In this document: positions 54,337 to 63,134 of the stretch, piece after piece | How the letters are laid out: every line of letters starts with the position of its first letter | Numbering within the stretch: the first letter of the stretch is position 1 | Assembly: GCF_900108335.1 (NCBI RefSeq) | Contig: NZ_FNVT01000004.1 | Coordinates: 310,001 to 374,000 of the forward strand | DNA: 64,000 nt | Direction: 5' to 3' | Origin: Nonomuraea solani | Lineage (GTDB): Bacteria > Actinomycetota > Actinomycetes > Streptosporangiales > Streptosporangiaceae | Notes under the pieces: model-generated | Seen by the model: only the letters and a program-made list of their open reading frames with translations | Database searches by the model: none | Told to the model about the DNA's origin: nothing | Program-made: the position numbers and the translations under genes

Positions 54337-55599
54337 CTACAGCCGCTCGACGCGTTCACCCTCGGCGAGAACGCCTCGGGTGTCGAGCACGAGCTTGGCC
54401 TTGGCCTCGACCATGTCGAGGTCGAACGCGGCGTGCTGCTGCAGGAGCAGCGTCACGTCCGCGTGGATCACGGCCTCGGCCAGATCCTCCTCACGCGGCA
54501 CCGGGGTGCCGTCCACCGACCACTCCTTGACGTACGGGTCCGCGAACGTGAGCTCTGCCCCCAGCTCCAGCAGCGCACGCGCCACCGGTAGGGCCGGAGT
54601 CTCCCGCTCGTCGGCGATATCCGGTTTGTAGGTGACGCCGAGCATAACGACTTTGGCGCCGTTCACGGGCTTCTTATACCGGTTGAGCAAACGCTGGACG
54701 CGGGCCACCACGTAGGACGGCATCCGCTCGTTGATCTCCTGCGCCAGCTCGACGAACCGGAAGGGGTAGCCCAGCTTGCGCACGGTGTACGAGAGGTATG
54801 AGGGATCGACGGGGATGCAGTGCCCGCCGACGCCCGGCCCCGGGAGGAACTTGTGGAAGCCGAACGGCTTGGTGGCCGCGGCCTCGATGGACTCCCAGAG
54901 GTCGATCCCGAGCTCGTCGCAGAAGATCGCCATCTCGTTGACGAGGGCGATGTTGACGTGCCGGTAGGTGTTCTCCAGCAGCTTGGCCATCTCGGCCTCG
55001 CGGGTGCCGCTGACCGGCACCACCTGCTCGATGAACTGCCCGTAGAACGCCGTCGCCCGGTCGCGGCAGGTCGGCGTGTAGCCGCCCACGACCTTCGGGG
55101 TGTTCCGCAGGCCGAACTTGGGGTTGCCCGGGTCGATGCGCTCGGGCGAGAAGGCCAGGTGGAAGTCGTCCCCTGCGGTGAGCCCGGAGCTCTCTAGCAG
55201 CGGCCTGGCCACCTCGTCGGTGGTGCCGGGCCAGGTGGTGGACTCGAGAACGACGAGCGTGCCCTTGCTCAGGTTGCGCGCCACGGTCTTGGTGGCGCCC
55301 TCCACGGCGGACAGGTCCGGCCGGTGGTCCTCATCGAGCGGGGTGGGCACGCATATGACGATGGTGTTGCTTCGGGCGAGCACGGCCTCGTCGAGCGTCG
55401 CGCTGAACCCACTGGCCAGCATGTGCTCGAGGTCGGCATCGGTCAGGTCATCGATGTAGGACTGCCCGGCGTTGAGCGCGTCGACCTTGCGAGGGTCGAC
55501 GTCCAGGCCGACGACCCGCAGGCCCGCGGCCACCGCCTCCTTCGCGAGAGGCATGCCGACGTAGCCCAGGCCGATGACAGCCAAGTCGATTTCTGTCAC
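54337..55599 (-). CDS. wecC: UDP-N-acetyl-D-mannosamine dehydrogenase
   Basis: A nucleotide-sugar dehydrogenase of the UDP-Glc/GDP-Man family, 420 residues. It has an NAD site (IDLAVIGLGYVGMPLAKEAV), LVVLESTTWPGTTDEV, FSPERIDPGN, and the catalytic Cys in GPGVGGHCIPVDPSYLSY. The C-terminal domain includes VVMLGVTYKPDIADERETPA. FSPERIDPGN and the adjacent wecB make UDP-ManNAc the best substrate guess, giving UDP-ManNAcA; UDP-GlcNAc 6-dehydrogenase is the alternative. GTG 55599 has AAAGG eight bases upstream. Confidence 0.87.
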   Translation of the reverse strand: MTEIDLAVIGLGYVGMPLAKEAVAAGLRVVGLDVDPRKVDALNAGQSYIDDLTDADLEHMLASGFSATLDEAVLARSNTIVICVPTPLDEDHRPDLSAVEGATKTVARNLSKGTLVVLESTTWPGTTDEVARPLLESSGLTAGDDFHLAFSPERIDPGNPKFGLRNTPKVVGGYTPTCRDRATAFYGQFIEQVVPVSGTREAEMAKLLENTYRHVNIALVNEMAIFCDELGIDLWESIEAAATKPFGFHKFLPGPGVGGHCIPVDPSYLSYTVRKLGYPFRFVELAQEINERMPSYVVARVQRLLNRYKKPVNGAKVVMLGVTYKPDIADERETPALPVARALLELGAELTFADPYVKEWSVDGTPVPREEDLAEAVIHADVTLLLQQHAAFDLDMVEAKAKLVLDTRGVLAEGERVERL

Positions 55600-55717
55600 A
55601 GCTGTGCCTTTGGGAGCCGGAAACAACACTTCATGGTCGCAAAGGTTATCTCAAGTCCACCTAGCTCACGCCTAATGCGACGGAACCCGTCACAAGAGAC
55701 AGGCAACTCGAAGGTCA

Positions 55718-57400
55718 TCATTCTGCAATCGACCGGTATAGAGCTTGATAAGTCTCGGCAACGCGGCTCCAGGTCCGCTTCGCCGCGACCTCGGCCCGGC
55801 CGGCCTCACCCATCTCCGCGCGCCTGGCCGGGTCTTCGCGCAGCCCGGCGATCGCCTTGGCCAGCTCGCCCGGATCGCCCGCGGGCACCAGGAGTCCGGC
55901 GCCGTCGGAGCCGACCAGCTCCGACAGGGCGGGCAGATCGCTGAGCACGACGGGCTTGCCGAGCGCCATGGCCTCGACGGGTTTCAATGGGGTAACAAGT
56001 CGGCATACGCGCAGGTCTTCGCGCGGGCAGGCGAAGATGTCGATGGCGTCCTGCGCCTGCAGCGCCTCGTCGGGACCCACTCGTCCCGGCAGGATGGCGT
56101 CGCCGAGACCCAGCTCCTCGACGAGTTCGAGGAGGTTCTCGCGCTCGGTGCCGTCGCCCACGATGAGCACGCGTACGGGCGTCTTCTCGTCACGCAGCAG
56201 CGCGGCGGCCCGCAGCAGGGTGGCGAAGCCCTCGTAGGCCACGATGCTGGACACCGACCCGACGACGATCTCGCCGTCGGCGATGCCGTATTCGCGCCGG
56301 AACGAGGCCCCGTCGTAGTGGGCGCTCAGCAGCGTGTCGTCGACGGCGTTGGGCGCCAGGTGGATCTTCTCCCTGGGCACGCCGCGCTCGACGATCTCGG
56401 TGGCCATGGTCTCGGCCAGCGTGACGACCGCGTCCGCCTCGCGCATCAGGAACGCCTCGCGCTCGCGCTGGAGCAGGTGGCGCTGGCTGCCGACCCGGAT
56501 CGGGTCGCGCGAGGCCCACGTCTCCTCCAGGAAGCCGCGTACCTCGTAGACGAAGGGCGTGCCGGTCCTGTCGCGCACGGCGTGGGCGATCGAGCCGTTG
56601 CGGTGGTCGGTGGCGGCGTGCAGAAGCTGGGGCTTCAGCTCGGCGACGAGCCGGGTGACCCGGTCGGCGCCCTTGATGATGCGCCCCCGCGTCTCGAACG
56701 GCATCTCGCCGTGCCCGTCCGGCAGCAGCCGGTGGTAGGGGATGCCGTCGAGCTCTTCGAACGGCGTCGCGTCCGCGTGCCCCTGCAGCATCGGCCAGCC
56801 CCAGCTCGTCACCACGTGCGGGTCGATGCCCGCGACCTTCTGCGCGGTGACGATGCGGTGGGTGCGGACGGTGTAGCCGGCCTGCGTGTACGGCAGCGCG
56901 TTCGTGACCACGTGCAGGACCCGGTTCTGTACCCGGTCCAGGATGGCCACCTTGGGCCCCGGCGGGATGGGGTCGGGACTGATCGCGGCCAGCTCGCCCC
57001 GGTAGTAGGCGGCCCTGCGCTTCACGAACGGGTATTTGGTGTGGGCCTCGAGCACGGCGGCGGCGTCGCTGACCCGGCCGGCGTCCCAGTGCTCCTTGGC
57101 TTCGTTCCACGGGCCCTTGACCACGCGCATGCCGAACTTGCGCACCGCACGCCTGGCACGCCTGGCGGCCGGCCAGGCGACGCTTCCCACGAGGGGACGC
57201 AGCCGGGGTGGGAGCGTGTCGGCGGCCGCCTGGGCCACACGGACGGGGTCGGATTTGACCTTCGTCATGACCACGCGGGAAACGATGATCGGATGCTGGA
57301 CGAAGCCCTTGAGAAGTCCACCGACGCCGGCACGGGCGGACTTCGCGGAGACCCCGTCGGATTTACGGGAGGAGTCTTGACGACTGGCGTCGGATGCCAC
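55718..57400 (-). CDS. Glycosyltransferase family 4 with N-terminal extension
   Basis: About 560 residues. The first ~160 are a basic, helical extension (RPLVGSVAWPAARRARRAVRK) with a short repeat-like helix region. The GT-B enzyme then shows VLHVVTNALPYTQAGYTVRTH, GWPMLQGHADATPFEELDGI, FVYEVRGFLEETWASRDPI and, in the donor half, VVGSVSSIVAYEGFATLLRA and RLVTPLKPVEAMALGKPVVL with the E-x7-E type Glu pair. TACGGT ends six bases before GTG 57400, suggesting a leaderless start and a promoter shared with the divergent wecB. The substrate is unknown. Confidence 0.85.
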   Translation of the reverse strand: MASDASRQDSSRKSDGVSAKSARAGVGGLLKGFVQHPIIVSRVVMTKVKSDPVRVAQAAADTLPPRLRPLVGSVAWPAARRARRAVRKFGMRVVKGPWNEAKEHWDAGRVSDAAAVLEAHTKYPFVKRRAAYYRGELAAISPDPIPPGPKVAILDRVQNRVLHVVTNALPYTQAGYTVRTHRIVTAQKVAGIDPHVVTSWGWPMLQGHADATPFEELDGIPYHRLLPDGHGEMPFETRGRIIKGADRVTRLVAELKPQLLHAATDHRNGSIAHAVRDRTGTPFVYEVRGFLEETWASRDPIRVGSQRHLLQREREAFLMREADAVVTLAETMATEIVERGVPREKIHLAPNAVDDTLLSAHYDGASFRREYGIADGEIVVGSVSSIVAYEGFATLLRAAALLRDEKTPVRVLIVGDGTERENLLELVEELGLGDAILPGRVGPDEALQAQDAIDIFACPREDLRVCRLVTPLKPVEAMALGKPVVLSDLPALSELVGSDGAGLLVPAGDPGELAKAIAGLREDPARRAEMGEAGRAEVAAKRTWSRVAETYQALYRSIAE

Positions 57401-57456
57401 GCAGGGACCGTACCATAGGCAGCGTTTTTTCCCTTCCGCTATGAAAGGCGAGGTCA

Positions 57457-58587
57457 ATGAGGGAGAACCCCCTGGTCCTGCACGTTCTGGGCGCCCGTCC
57501 CAATTTCGTGAAAGCGGCCCCGGTGGTGCGAGCACTCGGTGAACTCGGCGTGCGGCAGGGCATCATCCACACTGGTCAACACTATGACGCGCTGATGTCG
57601 GACGTGTTCTTCGCCGACCTGGGGCTGCCCGAGCCGGTGGCGAACCTGGCGGTCGGTTCCGGGACCCACGCCAAGCAGACCGCGGCGCTGCTCGTCGGCC
57701 TGGAGGAGGTCGTCCAGGAGCAGGAGCCCGACCTGGTGGTGGTCTACGGCGACGTGAACTCCACGCTGGCCGCGATCCTGGTGTGCGCCAAGCTGGGTGT
57801 GAAGACGGCGCACGTCGAGGCGGGGCTGCGCTCGTACGACCGGGGCATGCCCGAAGAGGTCAACCGGGTGGTCACCGACGCGCTGGCCGACCTGCTCTTC
57901 GCCACCTCGCCCGAGGCGCTGTCCTACCTGGCGACCGAGGGCGTGCCCGCGTCCAAGGTGCACCTGGTGGGCAACCCGATGATCGACAGTCTCTACTCGG
58001 CGCTGCCGGCGCTGGACCCGGCGCCCGTGGTGGCGCGGCTGGGCCTGTCGGCCCGTTACGCCGTGGCCACGCTGCACCGGCCGGCGAACGTGGACACCGC
58101 CGAGGCCGCGAAGGAGCTGGTCGACGCGGTGCTGGAGGTCTCGCGGCAGATCCCGCTCGTGGTGCCGATCCACCCGCGCGGCAAGGCGCGGCTGGCGGCG
58201 GCGGGGCTGGTCGACGGTGAGTCGATCAAGGTCGTGGAGCCGCTGGGTTATGTGGACTTCCTCTCACTCGTACGAGGTGCCTCGCTGGTCGTCACCGACT
58301 CGGGCGGGGTCCAGGAGGAGACGACCATGCTGGGCGTCCCCTGCCTGACCGTCCGGCCCAACACCGAGCGGCCGATCACGATCACGCACGGCACGAACCG
58401 CCTGGTCACGCCCGCGCTGCTGCCCGCCGCCGCGGAGAAGGCGCTGGCCGACGGGGCCGCCACGCCGGCCGGTGAGCTGCCGGTGCTGTGGGACGGCAAG
58501 GCCGGGCCGCGGATCGCCACGGTGATCGCCGCCTGGCTCAAGGGCGACAACCTCGCCCCTGCCTCTCAGGGCAAACGCCCCGAATAA
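57457..58587 (+). CDS. wecB: UDP-N-acetylglucosamine 2-epimerase (non-hydrolysing)
   Basis: WecB interconverts UDP-GlcNAc and UDP-ManNAc. The 376-residue protein has the canonical start VLHVLGARPNFVKAAPVVRAL, HTGQHYDALMSDVFF, VVYGDVNSTLA, TAHVEAGLRSYDRGMPEEVNR (catalytic Asp/Glu region), TLHRPANVD and SGGVQEETTMLGVPCLTVR, with HGTNRLV near the end. ATG 57457 follows AAAGGCGAGG. It is the source of ManNAc for the wecC gene and glycosyltransferases on the other side of the divergent promoter. Confidence 0.96.
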   Translation: MRENPLVLHVLGARPNFVKAAPVVRALGELGVRQGIIHTGQHYDALMSDVFFADLGLPEPVANLAVGSGTHAKQTAALLVGLEEVVQEQEPDLVVVYGDVNSTLAAILVCAKLGVKTAHVEAGLRSYDRGMPEEVNRVVTDALADLLFATSPEALSYLATEGVPASKVHLVGNPMIDSLYSALPALDPAPVVARLGLSARYAVATLHRPANVDTAEAAKELVDAVLEVSRQIPLVVPIHPRGKARLAAAGLVDGESIKVVEPLGYVDFLSLVRGASLVVTDSGGVQEETTMLGVPCLTVRPNTERPITITHGTNRLVTPALLPAAAEKALADGAATPAGELPVLWDGKAGPRIATVIAAWLKGDNLAPASQGKRPE

Positions 58588-58612
58588 CGACAAAATCCGC
58601 CGTAGCATGACG

Positions 58613-58695
58613 CCGATGAGAAATCCGCCGATCGGATCGCCGCCACGTGCCTCAACCAATGGGGCGGCGATCCCATTGAGCAGGTCTCTCATCGG
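58613..58695. repeat. Nested long inverted repeat between wecB and the downstream glycosyltransferase
   Basis: Outer arms CCGATGAGA (58613-58621) and TCTCATCGG (58687-58695) are perfect nine-base complements. Inside them GGATCGCCGCC (58634-58644) and GGCGGCGATCC (58663-58673) are perfect 11-base complements with an 18-base loop. As RNA this folds into one long stem with a 12/13-base internal loop. There is no T run. It begins 26 bases after wecB and ends 26 bases before the next gene. Confidence 0.8.
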
Positions 58696-58711
58696 TCTCC
58701 CCGAGCGATAG
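58616..58711 (+). CDS. Possible 31-residue leader ORF inside the inverted repeat
   Basis: ATG 58616 lies seven bases after TAGCAT (58603-58608), the same spacing as other leaderless starts here. It encodes MRNPPIGSPPRASTNG and continues to PLSRSLIGLPER, ending TAG at 58711, ten bases before the next gene. It has no known similarity. It spans the entire nested inverted repeat, so its translation would open the stem. It may be chance, as no -35 box is seen. Confidence 0.25.
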   Translation: MRNPPIGSPPRASTNGAAIPLSRSLIGLPER

Positions 58712-58721
58712 GCACCCCACC

Positions 58722-60758
58722 ATGGCCGAAACCCCAGAAGAGCCCACGTTCCAGCGACTCGGCCCCGTCAACTGGCTGCCCGAAGAGCGCAAGCTCGTCG
58801 AGCGGTACGAGTCGGAGCTGCGGGAGCTGCGCAGGCGGCTGGAGATCGCCGAGGCGAAGGCCGCGTACGCGGGCTGGAAGCTGGAGGCCACGCAGGCCAA
58901 GCGGACGTTCAAGCTGGGCGAGGCCCTGGGCTCGAAGAGCCCGGGGAAGATCGTCGAGGCGGTCCGCTCGAAGGAGCGGGCGCCGAAGCCGCCGATCCCG
59001 GTCGCGGAGGCCATCGAGGCGGCCGCCCACCGGCCGCCGCTGGTCGAGGTGCCGGCCGTGAAGTGGCCCAAGGGCCCGGTCAACCGGCCGGACCTGAAGG
59101 TCGCGGTGATCCTCGACGACTTCTCCAGGGCCGCCTTCCGCTACGAGTGGGACCAGATCGAGTTCGGGCTCAAGGACTGGCCGGAGATCTTCGCGGAGAA
59201 GCGGCCCGACCTGCTGTTCTGCGAGTCGGCCTGGCACGGCAACCAGGGCCGCTGGCGCTACCAGATGACCGGCACCAACGCCCCCAAGGAGCCGTTGCGC
59301 GAGCTGGTGGCCTGGTGCAGGCAGGAGGGCATCCCGACGGTCTTCTGGAACAAGGAGGACCCGCCGAACTTCGACTTCTTCATCGACACGGCCAAGCTGT
59401 TCGACTACGTGTTCACCTGCGACGGTGACATGCTCCCGAAATATCGGGAAATTTTGGGACACGACCGGGTGGACGTGCTGCAGTTCGCCGCCCAGCCCCG
59501 CGTGCACAACCCGATCCAGCAGAACAAGGGCCGCCTGCACGACGTCGTCTTCGCCGGCATGTACTTCCGCAACAAGCATCCCGAGCGCGCCGAGCAGATG
59601 GAGACCGTGCTCGACCCGGTCAGGGAGCTGGGCCTGCACATCTTCGCGCGCAACGGCGAGGTGGACGAGAAGTACGCGTGGCCGGACAAGTACCGGCCGC
59701 ACATCGTGGGCGAGCTGCCCTATGACCAGATGCTGGCCGCGTACCGGATGTACAAGGTCTTCCTCAACGTCAACTCCGTGCTCGACTCGCCGACCATGTG
59801 CGCCAGGCGCGTCTTCGAGCTGTCGGCCTGCTCGACCCCCGTCGTGACGGGGTGGTCGCGGGCGATCGAGGAGACGTTCGGGGAGCTCATTCCCATCGCG
59901 CGTGAGCCGATCGAGTCGTACAACCAGGTCCTGCACCTGATCAACAGCCCCGAGCTGCGGGCCAGGATGGGCCACCTGGCGATGCGCGAGGTGTTCGACA
60001 AGCACCTGTTCTCGCACCGCGTGGACCAGATCCTGCAGGACCTCGGGCACCACGTGACGCCCAGGACGCGCTCGATCTCGGTCGTGCTGCCCACCAACCG
60101 CGCCTCCCAGATCGAGCACGCGATCTCGTCGGTCGCCAAGCAGCTGCACCGGCCGCTGCAGCTCGTCATGGTGCTGCACGGCCTGGACATCGACCCGGTC
60201 GTGGTGGCCGACAAGGCGCGCATGGCGGGCATCTCGGACGTCGTGGTGCTGCCCGCCGACGCCTCGTTGTCGCTCGGGGCGTGCATGAACCTGGGCATCG
60301 CCGCCGCCGAGGGCGAGCTGATCGCCAAGATGGACGACGACAACCTGTACGGCGAGCACTACCTGTCGGACCTGGTCCGCGCGTTCGACTACTCGGACGC
60401 GGAGATGGTCGGCAAGGGCGCCCACTACGCCTACTTCGAGGGCGGCAACACCACGATGCTCCGCCTGCCGGGCCTGGAGCACCGCTACTCGTGGCTGGTC
60501 CAGGGGGGCACGTTCCTCGGCAAGGCCGGCCTGTTCCGCTCGTACGGCTTCCCCGACCTCACCCGGGGCGAGGACACCCACCTCGTACGCCGCCTGCGGG
60601 AAGACTCCGTCAAGATCTACTCGGCCGACCGCTTCAACTTCGTCTACTGGCGCAGCGCCGACACCTCGATGCACACCTGGCAGGCCGACCACATCAAGCT
60701 GACGAGGAACGCCCAGTTCTCCTTCGTCGGCCGCCCGGACGACCACGTGCTCATCTGA
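58722..60758 (+). CDS. Bifunctional glycosyltransferase: CgeB-like GT-B half fused to a GT2 half
   Basis: A 678-residue protein. The N-terminal ~60 residues form a charged coiled coil (ERKLVERYESELRELRRRLE). Residues ~120-440 resemble CgeB/DUF3880-type transferases (LKVAVILDDFSRAAFRYEW, LFCESAWHGNQGRWRY, VFAGMYFRNKHPERAEQME, CARRVFELSACSTPVVTGWS). From ~450 a GT2 domain follows (ISVVLPTNRASQIEHAI, LIAKMDDDNLYGEHYL with DDD metal residues, GEDTHLVRRL). Such fusions build repeating units on polymers such as wall glycans. It follows wecB, so it probably works on the ManNAcA-containing polymer. The ribosome site is weak. Confidence 0.85.
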   Translation: MAETPEEPTFQRLGPVNWLPEERKLVERYESELRELRRRLEIAEAKAAYAGWKLEATQAKRTFKLGEALGSKSPGKIVEAVRSKERAPKPPIPVAEAIEAAAHRPPLVEVPAVKWPKGPVNRPDLKVAVILDDFSRAAFRYEWDQIEFGLKDWPEIFAEKRPDLLFCESAWHGNQGRWRYQMTGTNAPKEPLRELVAWCRQEGIPTVFWNKEDPPNFDFFIDTAKLFDYVFTCDGDMLPKYREILGHDRVDVLQFAAQPRVHNPIQQNKGRLHDVVFAGMYFRNKHPERAEQMETVLDPVRELGLHIFARNGEVDEKYAWPDKYRPHIVGELPYDQMLAAYRMYKVFLNVNSVLDSPTMCARRVFELSACSTPVVTGWSRAIEETFGELIPIAREPIESYNQVLHLINSPELRARMGHLAMREVFDKHLFSHRVDQILQDLGHHVTPRTRSISVVLPTNRASQIEHAISSVAKQLHRPLQLVMVLHGLDIDPVVVADKARMAGISDVVVLPADASLSLGACMNLGIAAAEGELIAKMDDDNLYGEHYLSDLVRAFDYSDAEMVGKGAHYAYFEGGNTTMLRLPGLEHRYSWLVQGGTFLGKAGLFRSYGFPDLTRGEDTHLVRRLREDSVKIYSADRFNFVYWRSADTSMHTWQADHIKLTRNAQFSFVGRPDDHVLI

Positions 60759-60834
60759 TCACACACCGCCACCCCTGCCATGGATATGGTGTCCTGGTAC
60801 CAAAGTGGCGCAAATGGTGTAGGGGCCGGCGAGA

Positions 60835-61812
60835 ATGCACACGAGCCTGGTCATCGAGCGGCTTGATCGCGTTCCGGTGTCGGTGACGCTGACGCCGGGC
60901 CTGTCGATGCTCGCGCTGATCACGGACGCGCTGTCGGGGCGGACCCGGGGTGCTCCCGAGGCGTGGCGGCGACTGGTGCGCTCGGCCGCCGGCGTGCCCG
61001 ACGAGATGGTGCTGCGCTCGCTGGCGACGCCCGGGTTCAGCGTGCTGCCCGACCTGGTGCTGCCCGGCGAGTTCACACAGGACCTGGACGTGCCGACGCA
61101 GTTGGAGATGCTGCGCGACCTGCCCCCCGACGCGCTACTCTCCGAGGTCGAGACGATCACCGACGGGCGGCCGCCGCCCCACTGGCATCCCGCCATGAAG
61201 CACCCGAACCGCTGGCTGCACGGCTACGCCGACCTCGTCGACGAGGCGTGGAAGGCGATGCGCCCGGTGTGGGAGCGGGCCCGCCCGCTGCTCGACCGCG
61301 AGGTGGAGCGGGTGGCGGTGGCCGCCGCCCGCAGGTCGCTCGACGTGGTGCTCAACGGCCTGCACAACGGCTGCGTCTTCGAGGACGGCACGCTCAGCTT
61401 CCCCGACTTCGAGCCCGACCGGTTCAGCATCGGCTCGCGCGGGCTGGTCCTGATGCCGATGTTGTCGGGTCCGAACGCGCTCATCACCCGGCTCGACGGC
61501 CCGGACGCCGTCTGGATCGGCTACCCGCTGCCCGGCCTGATCGACGGCGCGCCGCCCGCCCCCGTGACGGACGGCGACGATCGTCTCGGCTTCCTCGTCG
61601 GGGACGTGCGCTCGGCCATCCTGACGAGCCTGGAGCGGCCCCTGACGATGGGCGCGCTGGCCAGGCGCGTCAAGTACGCCCCCAACGTGGTGACCTACCA
61701 CTGCAACCGCCTGGAGTCGGCGGGGCTCATCTCACGGCGGCGCGAAGGCCGGGAGATCTACGTCCACCGCACCGATCGCGCCGCCGTCTTGGTGAGCCTG
61801 TTCGCCTTCTAG
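60835..61812 (+). CDS. ArsR-like winged-helix regulator with DUF5937-type N-terminal region
   Basis: A 325-residue protein. The N-terminal ~240 residues are the helical region seen in actinobacterial regulators called DUF5937 (VSVTLTPGLSMLALITDAL, HWHPAMKHPNRWLHGYADLV). The last 70 residues are a winged helix (RSAILTSLERPLTMGALARRV, VTYHCNRLESAGLISRRREG, then EIYVHRTDRA). Inducer and targets are unknown. Start at ATG 60835. The TAG stop is shared in CTAG with the convergent secreted protein gene. Confidence 0.8.
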   Translation: MHTSLVIERLDRVPVSVTLTPGLSMLALITDALSGRTRGAPEAWRRLVRSAAGVPDEMVLRSLATPGFSVLPDLVLPGEFTQDLDVPTQLEMLRDLPPDALLSEVETITDGRPPPHWHPAMKHPNRWLHGYADLVDEAWKAMRPVWERARPLLDREVERVAVAAARRSLDVVLNGLHNGCVFEDGTLSFPDFEPDRFSIGSRGLVLMPMLSGPNALITRLDGPDAVWIGYPLPGLIDGAPPAPVTDGDDRLGFLVGDVRSAILTSLERPLTMGALARRVKYAPNVVTYHCNRLESAGLISRRREGREIYVHRTDRAAVLVSLFAF

Positions 61813-62288
61813 CCCAGGACGTAACCCATCCGGCCCTCGGCCGTCACCTTGGTGGTGGCGGTGTTCTCGCAGTCGGCCCTGATCGAGTAGAAGTGGCTCT
61901 GCGCCTTCGCCCAGTAGCAGCGGTAGATCGGCCGGGTGAAGCGGCCCGTGGGGTTGGCGTACAGGTAGCCCTCCAGCTTGATGAAGGTGTTCTGCGCGCC
62001 CTCACAGTTGCGGTGCAGGCTGATGTACTGGTCGTTCTTGGCCCCACCGGCCATGCAGCCGTAAATGGGGATGGTGCCGGGCCCGGGCTGGGCGGAGATC
62101 GTCACCGCGCCCTCCCTCTTGTAGCCCCCGGGCACCTGGCCGGTGGTGCTGTAGTGCTTGGAGGCGGGCGAGTTGTAGTAGCGCACCAGGTCGACCGTGG
62201 CCTGGGCCGTGGTGGCCTGGGCGGGGACGGCCAGCGCGAGGCTCGCGGCGCAGCCCGCAAGGAGGGCGGCGGCTCGGCGAATGATCAT
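61809..62288 (-). CDS. Small secreted DUF5648-like protein
   Basis: 159 residues with a signal peptide (RAAALLAGCAASLALAVPAQA). The mature part has VDLVRYYNSPASKHYSTTGQ, YKREGAVTISAQPGP and PIYGCMAGGAKNDQYISLHR, then PIYRCYWAKAQSHFYSIRADC and EGRMGYVLG. This matches the repeating pattern of DUF5648-type surface domains (LYRYYN...HFYTT...GY..EG), about two repeats. Four Cys may form disulfides. AGGGGGAA gives a good ribosome site. The role is unknown; binding to a cell wall or polymer is plausible. Confidence 0.75.
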   Translation of the reverse strand: MIIRRAAALLAGCAASLALAVPAQATTAQATVDLVRYYNSPASKHYSTTGQVPGGYKREGAVTISAQPGPGTIPIYGCMAGGAKNDQYISLHRNCEGAQNTFIKLEGYLYANPTGRFTRPIYRCYWAKAQSHFYSIRADCENTATTKVTAEGRMGYVLG

Positions 62289-62385
62289 GGTTCCCCCTGT
62301 TAGTAGGTGATCAACGGATCAGGACGCTAACAAGGGATGCGGAGGCCGCCCCCACACTTCAAAAGAAACCGAACCGATCTCCCCG

Positions 62386-63060
62386 TTACGCCTTCACCCG
62401 TGCCAGGTTCTGGTCGGCGAGGCGGGCCAGCTCGTACAGGCCCTGGGGCTTGACCTGCTGCCCGACCACGAGCATCGACATGATCAGGGTGCCCCGCCTG
62501 ATCATGACCGAGCCGATCTCCGCGTTTCGCTTGTTGCCCGACGCCGAGGTCAGGTAGGCCCGCGACTGGTCGCCCTTGGTCGGCATCTTCAGCATGCGCG
62601 TCTTGTAGGTGACCTTCGTGCCGGCGACATCGGCCGTGTACGCGGTGCACTGCTGGGGCAGCGGCGCCGGGAAGGCCTGCGACGGCATCTCGACCACCGC
62701 CTGGGTGATCGAGCCGCGCTCCGCCGAGAAGGCGATCACCGCGGCGGGCGACTGGGCGACCTCGGGCTTGGCGGCGTCGAGCTGGGCGGCCCCGGCGCAC
62801 TCGGGACGCTGCAGCTTCGCCTGGCGGACGGCCTCCAGGCCCTGCTGGGTGGACTTGAGCGTGCCGAACGCCCCCATTTCCGGCCCGTACGCGACGGTCA
62901 TGCCCTGCGGCACCGGCAGCAGGGCCTCCCGCAGTTTGGCCGACTCGGCGGCCGACGCCGACGCGGGCGAGGACGCGACGGGCTTCGGAGCCTCTGCGCC
63001 CGACGAGCAGCCCGCGACGGCCACCATGCTGAGGAATACCCCCGAAATTGCCTTTAGCAT
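62386..63060 (-). CDS. Lipoprotein of unknown function
   Basis: A 224-residue lipoprotein. The signal ends with a lipobox (FLSMVAVAGC, Cys18), then an Ala/Ser/Pro-rich spacer and a mixed domain with two Cys (RPECAGAAQLD and PLPQQCTAYTAD), likely one disulfide. The pattern is similar to sensor-type domains of mycobacterial PknH/LppP lipoproteins, but that is a weak match. GGAGAATCC precedes the ATG at 63060. No neighbour indicates a pathway. Confidence 0.75.
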   Translation of the reverse strand: MLKAISGVFLSMVAVAGCSSGAEAPKPVASSPASASAAESAKLREALLPVPQGMTVAYGPEMGAFGTLKSTQQGLEAVRQAKLQRPECAGAAQLDAAKPEVAQSPAAVIAFSAERGSITQAVVEMPSQAFPAPLPQQCTAYTADVAGTKVTYKTRMLKMPTKGDQSRAYLTSASGNKRNAEIGSVMIRRGTLIMSMLVVGQQVKPQGLYELARLADQNLARVKA

Positions 63061-63134
63061 GGATTCTCCAATTCACTCTGGCGACATTGTTCAAACGCTA
63101 GAGGAAAAGGAGACCGAGGAGCCGGGTAACGTCG

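Noticed and set aside
58613..58695. Intrinsic terminator for wecB
   Set aside because: The stem is long and nested but lacks any T run, and the internal loop is large. It is reported as an inverted repeat instead.
58689..60746. 685-codon minus-strand frame opposite the CgeB-GT2 gene
   Set aside because: Antisense shadow of a clearly recognised glycosyltransferase.
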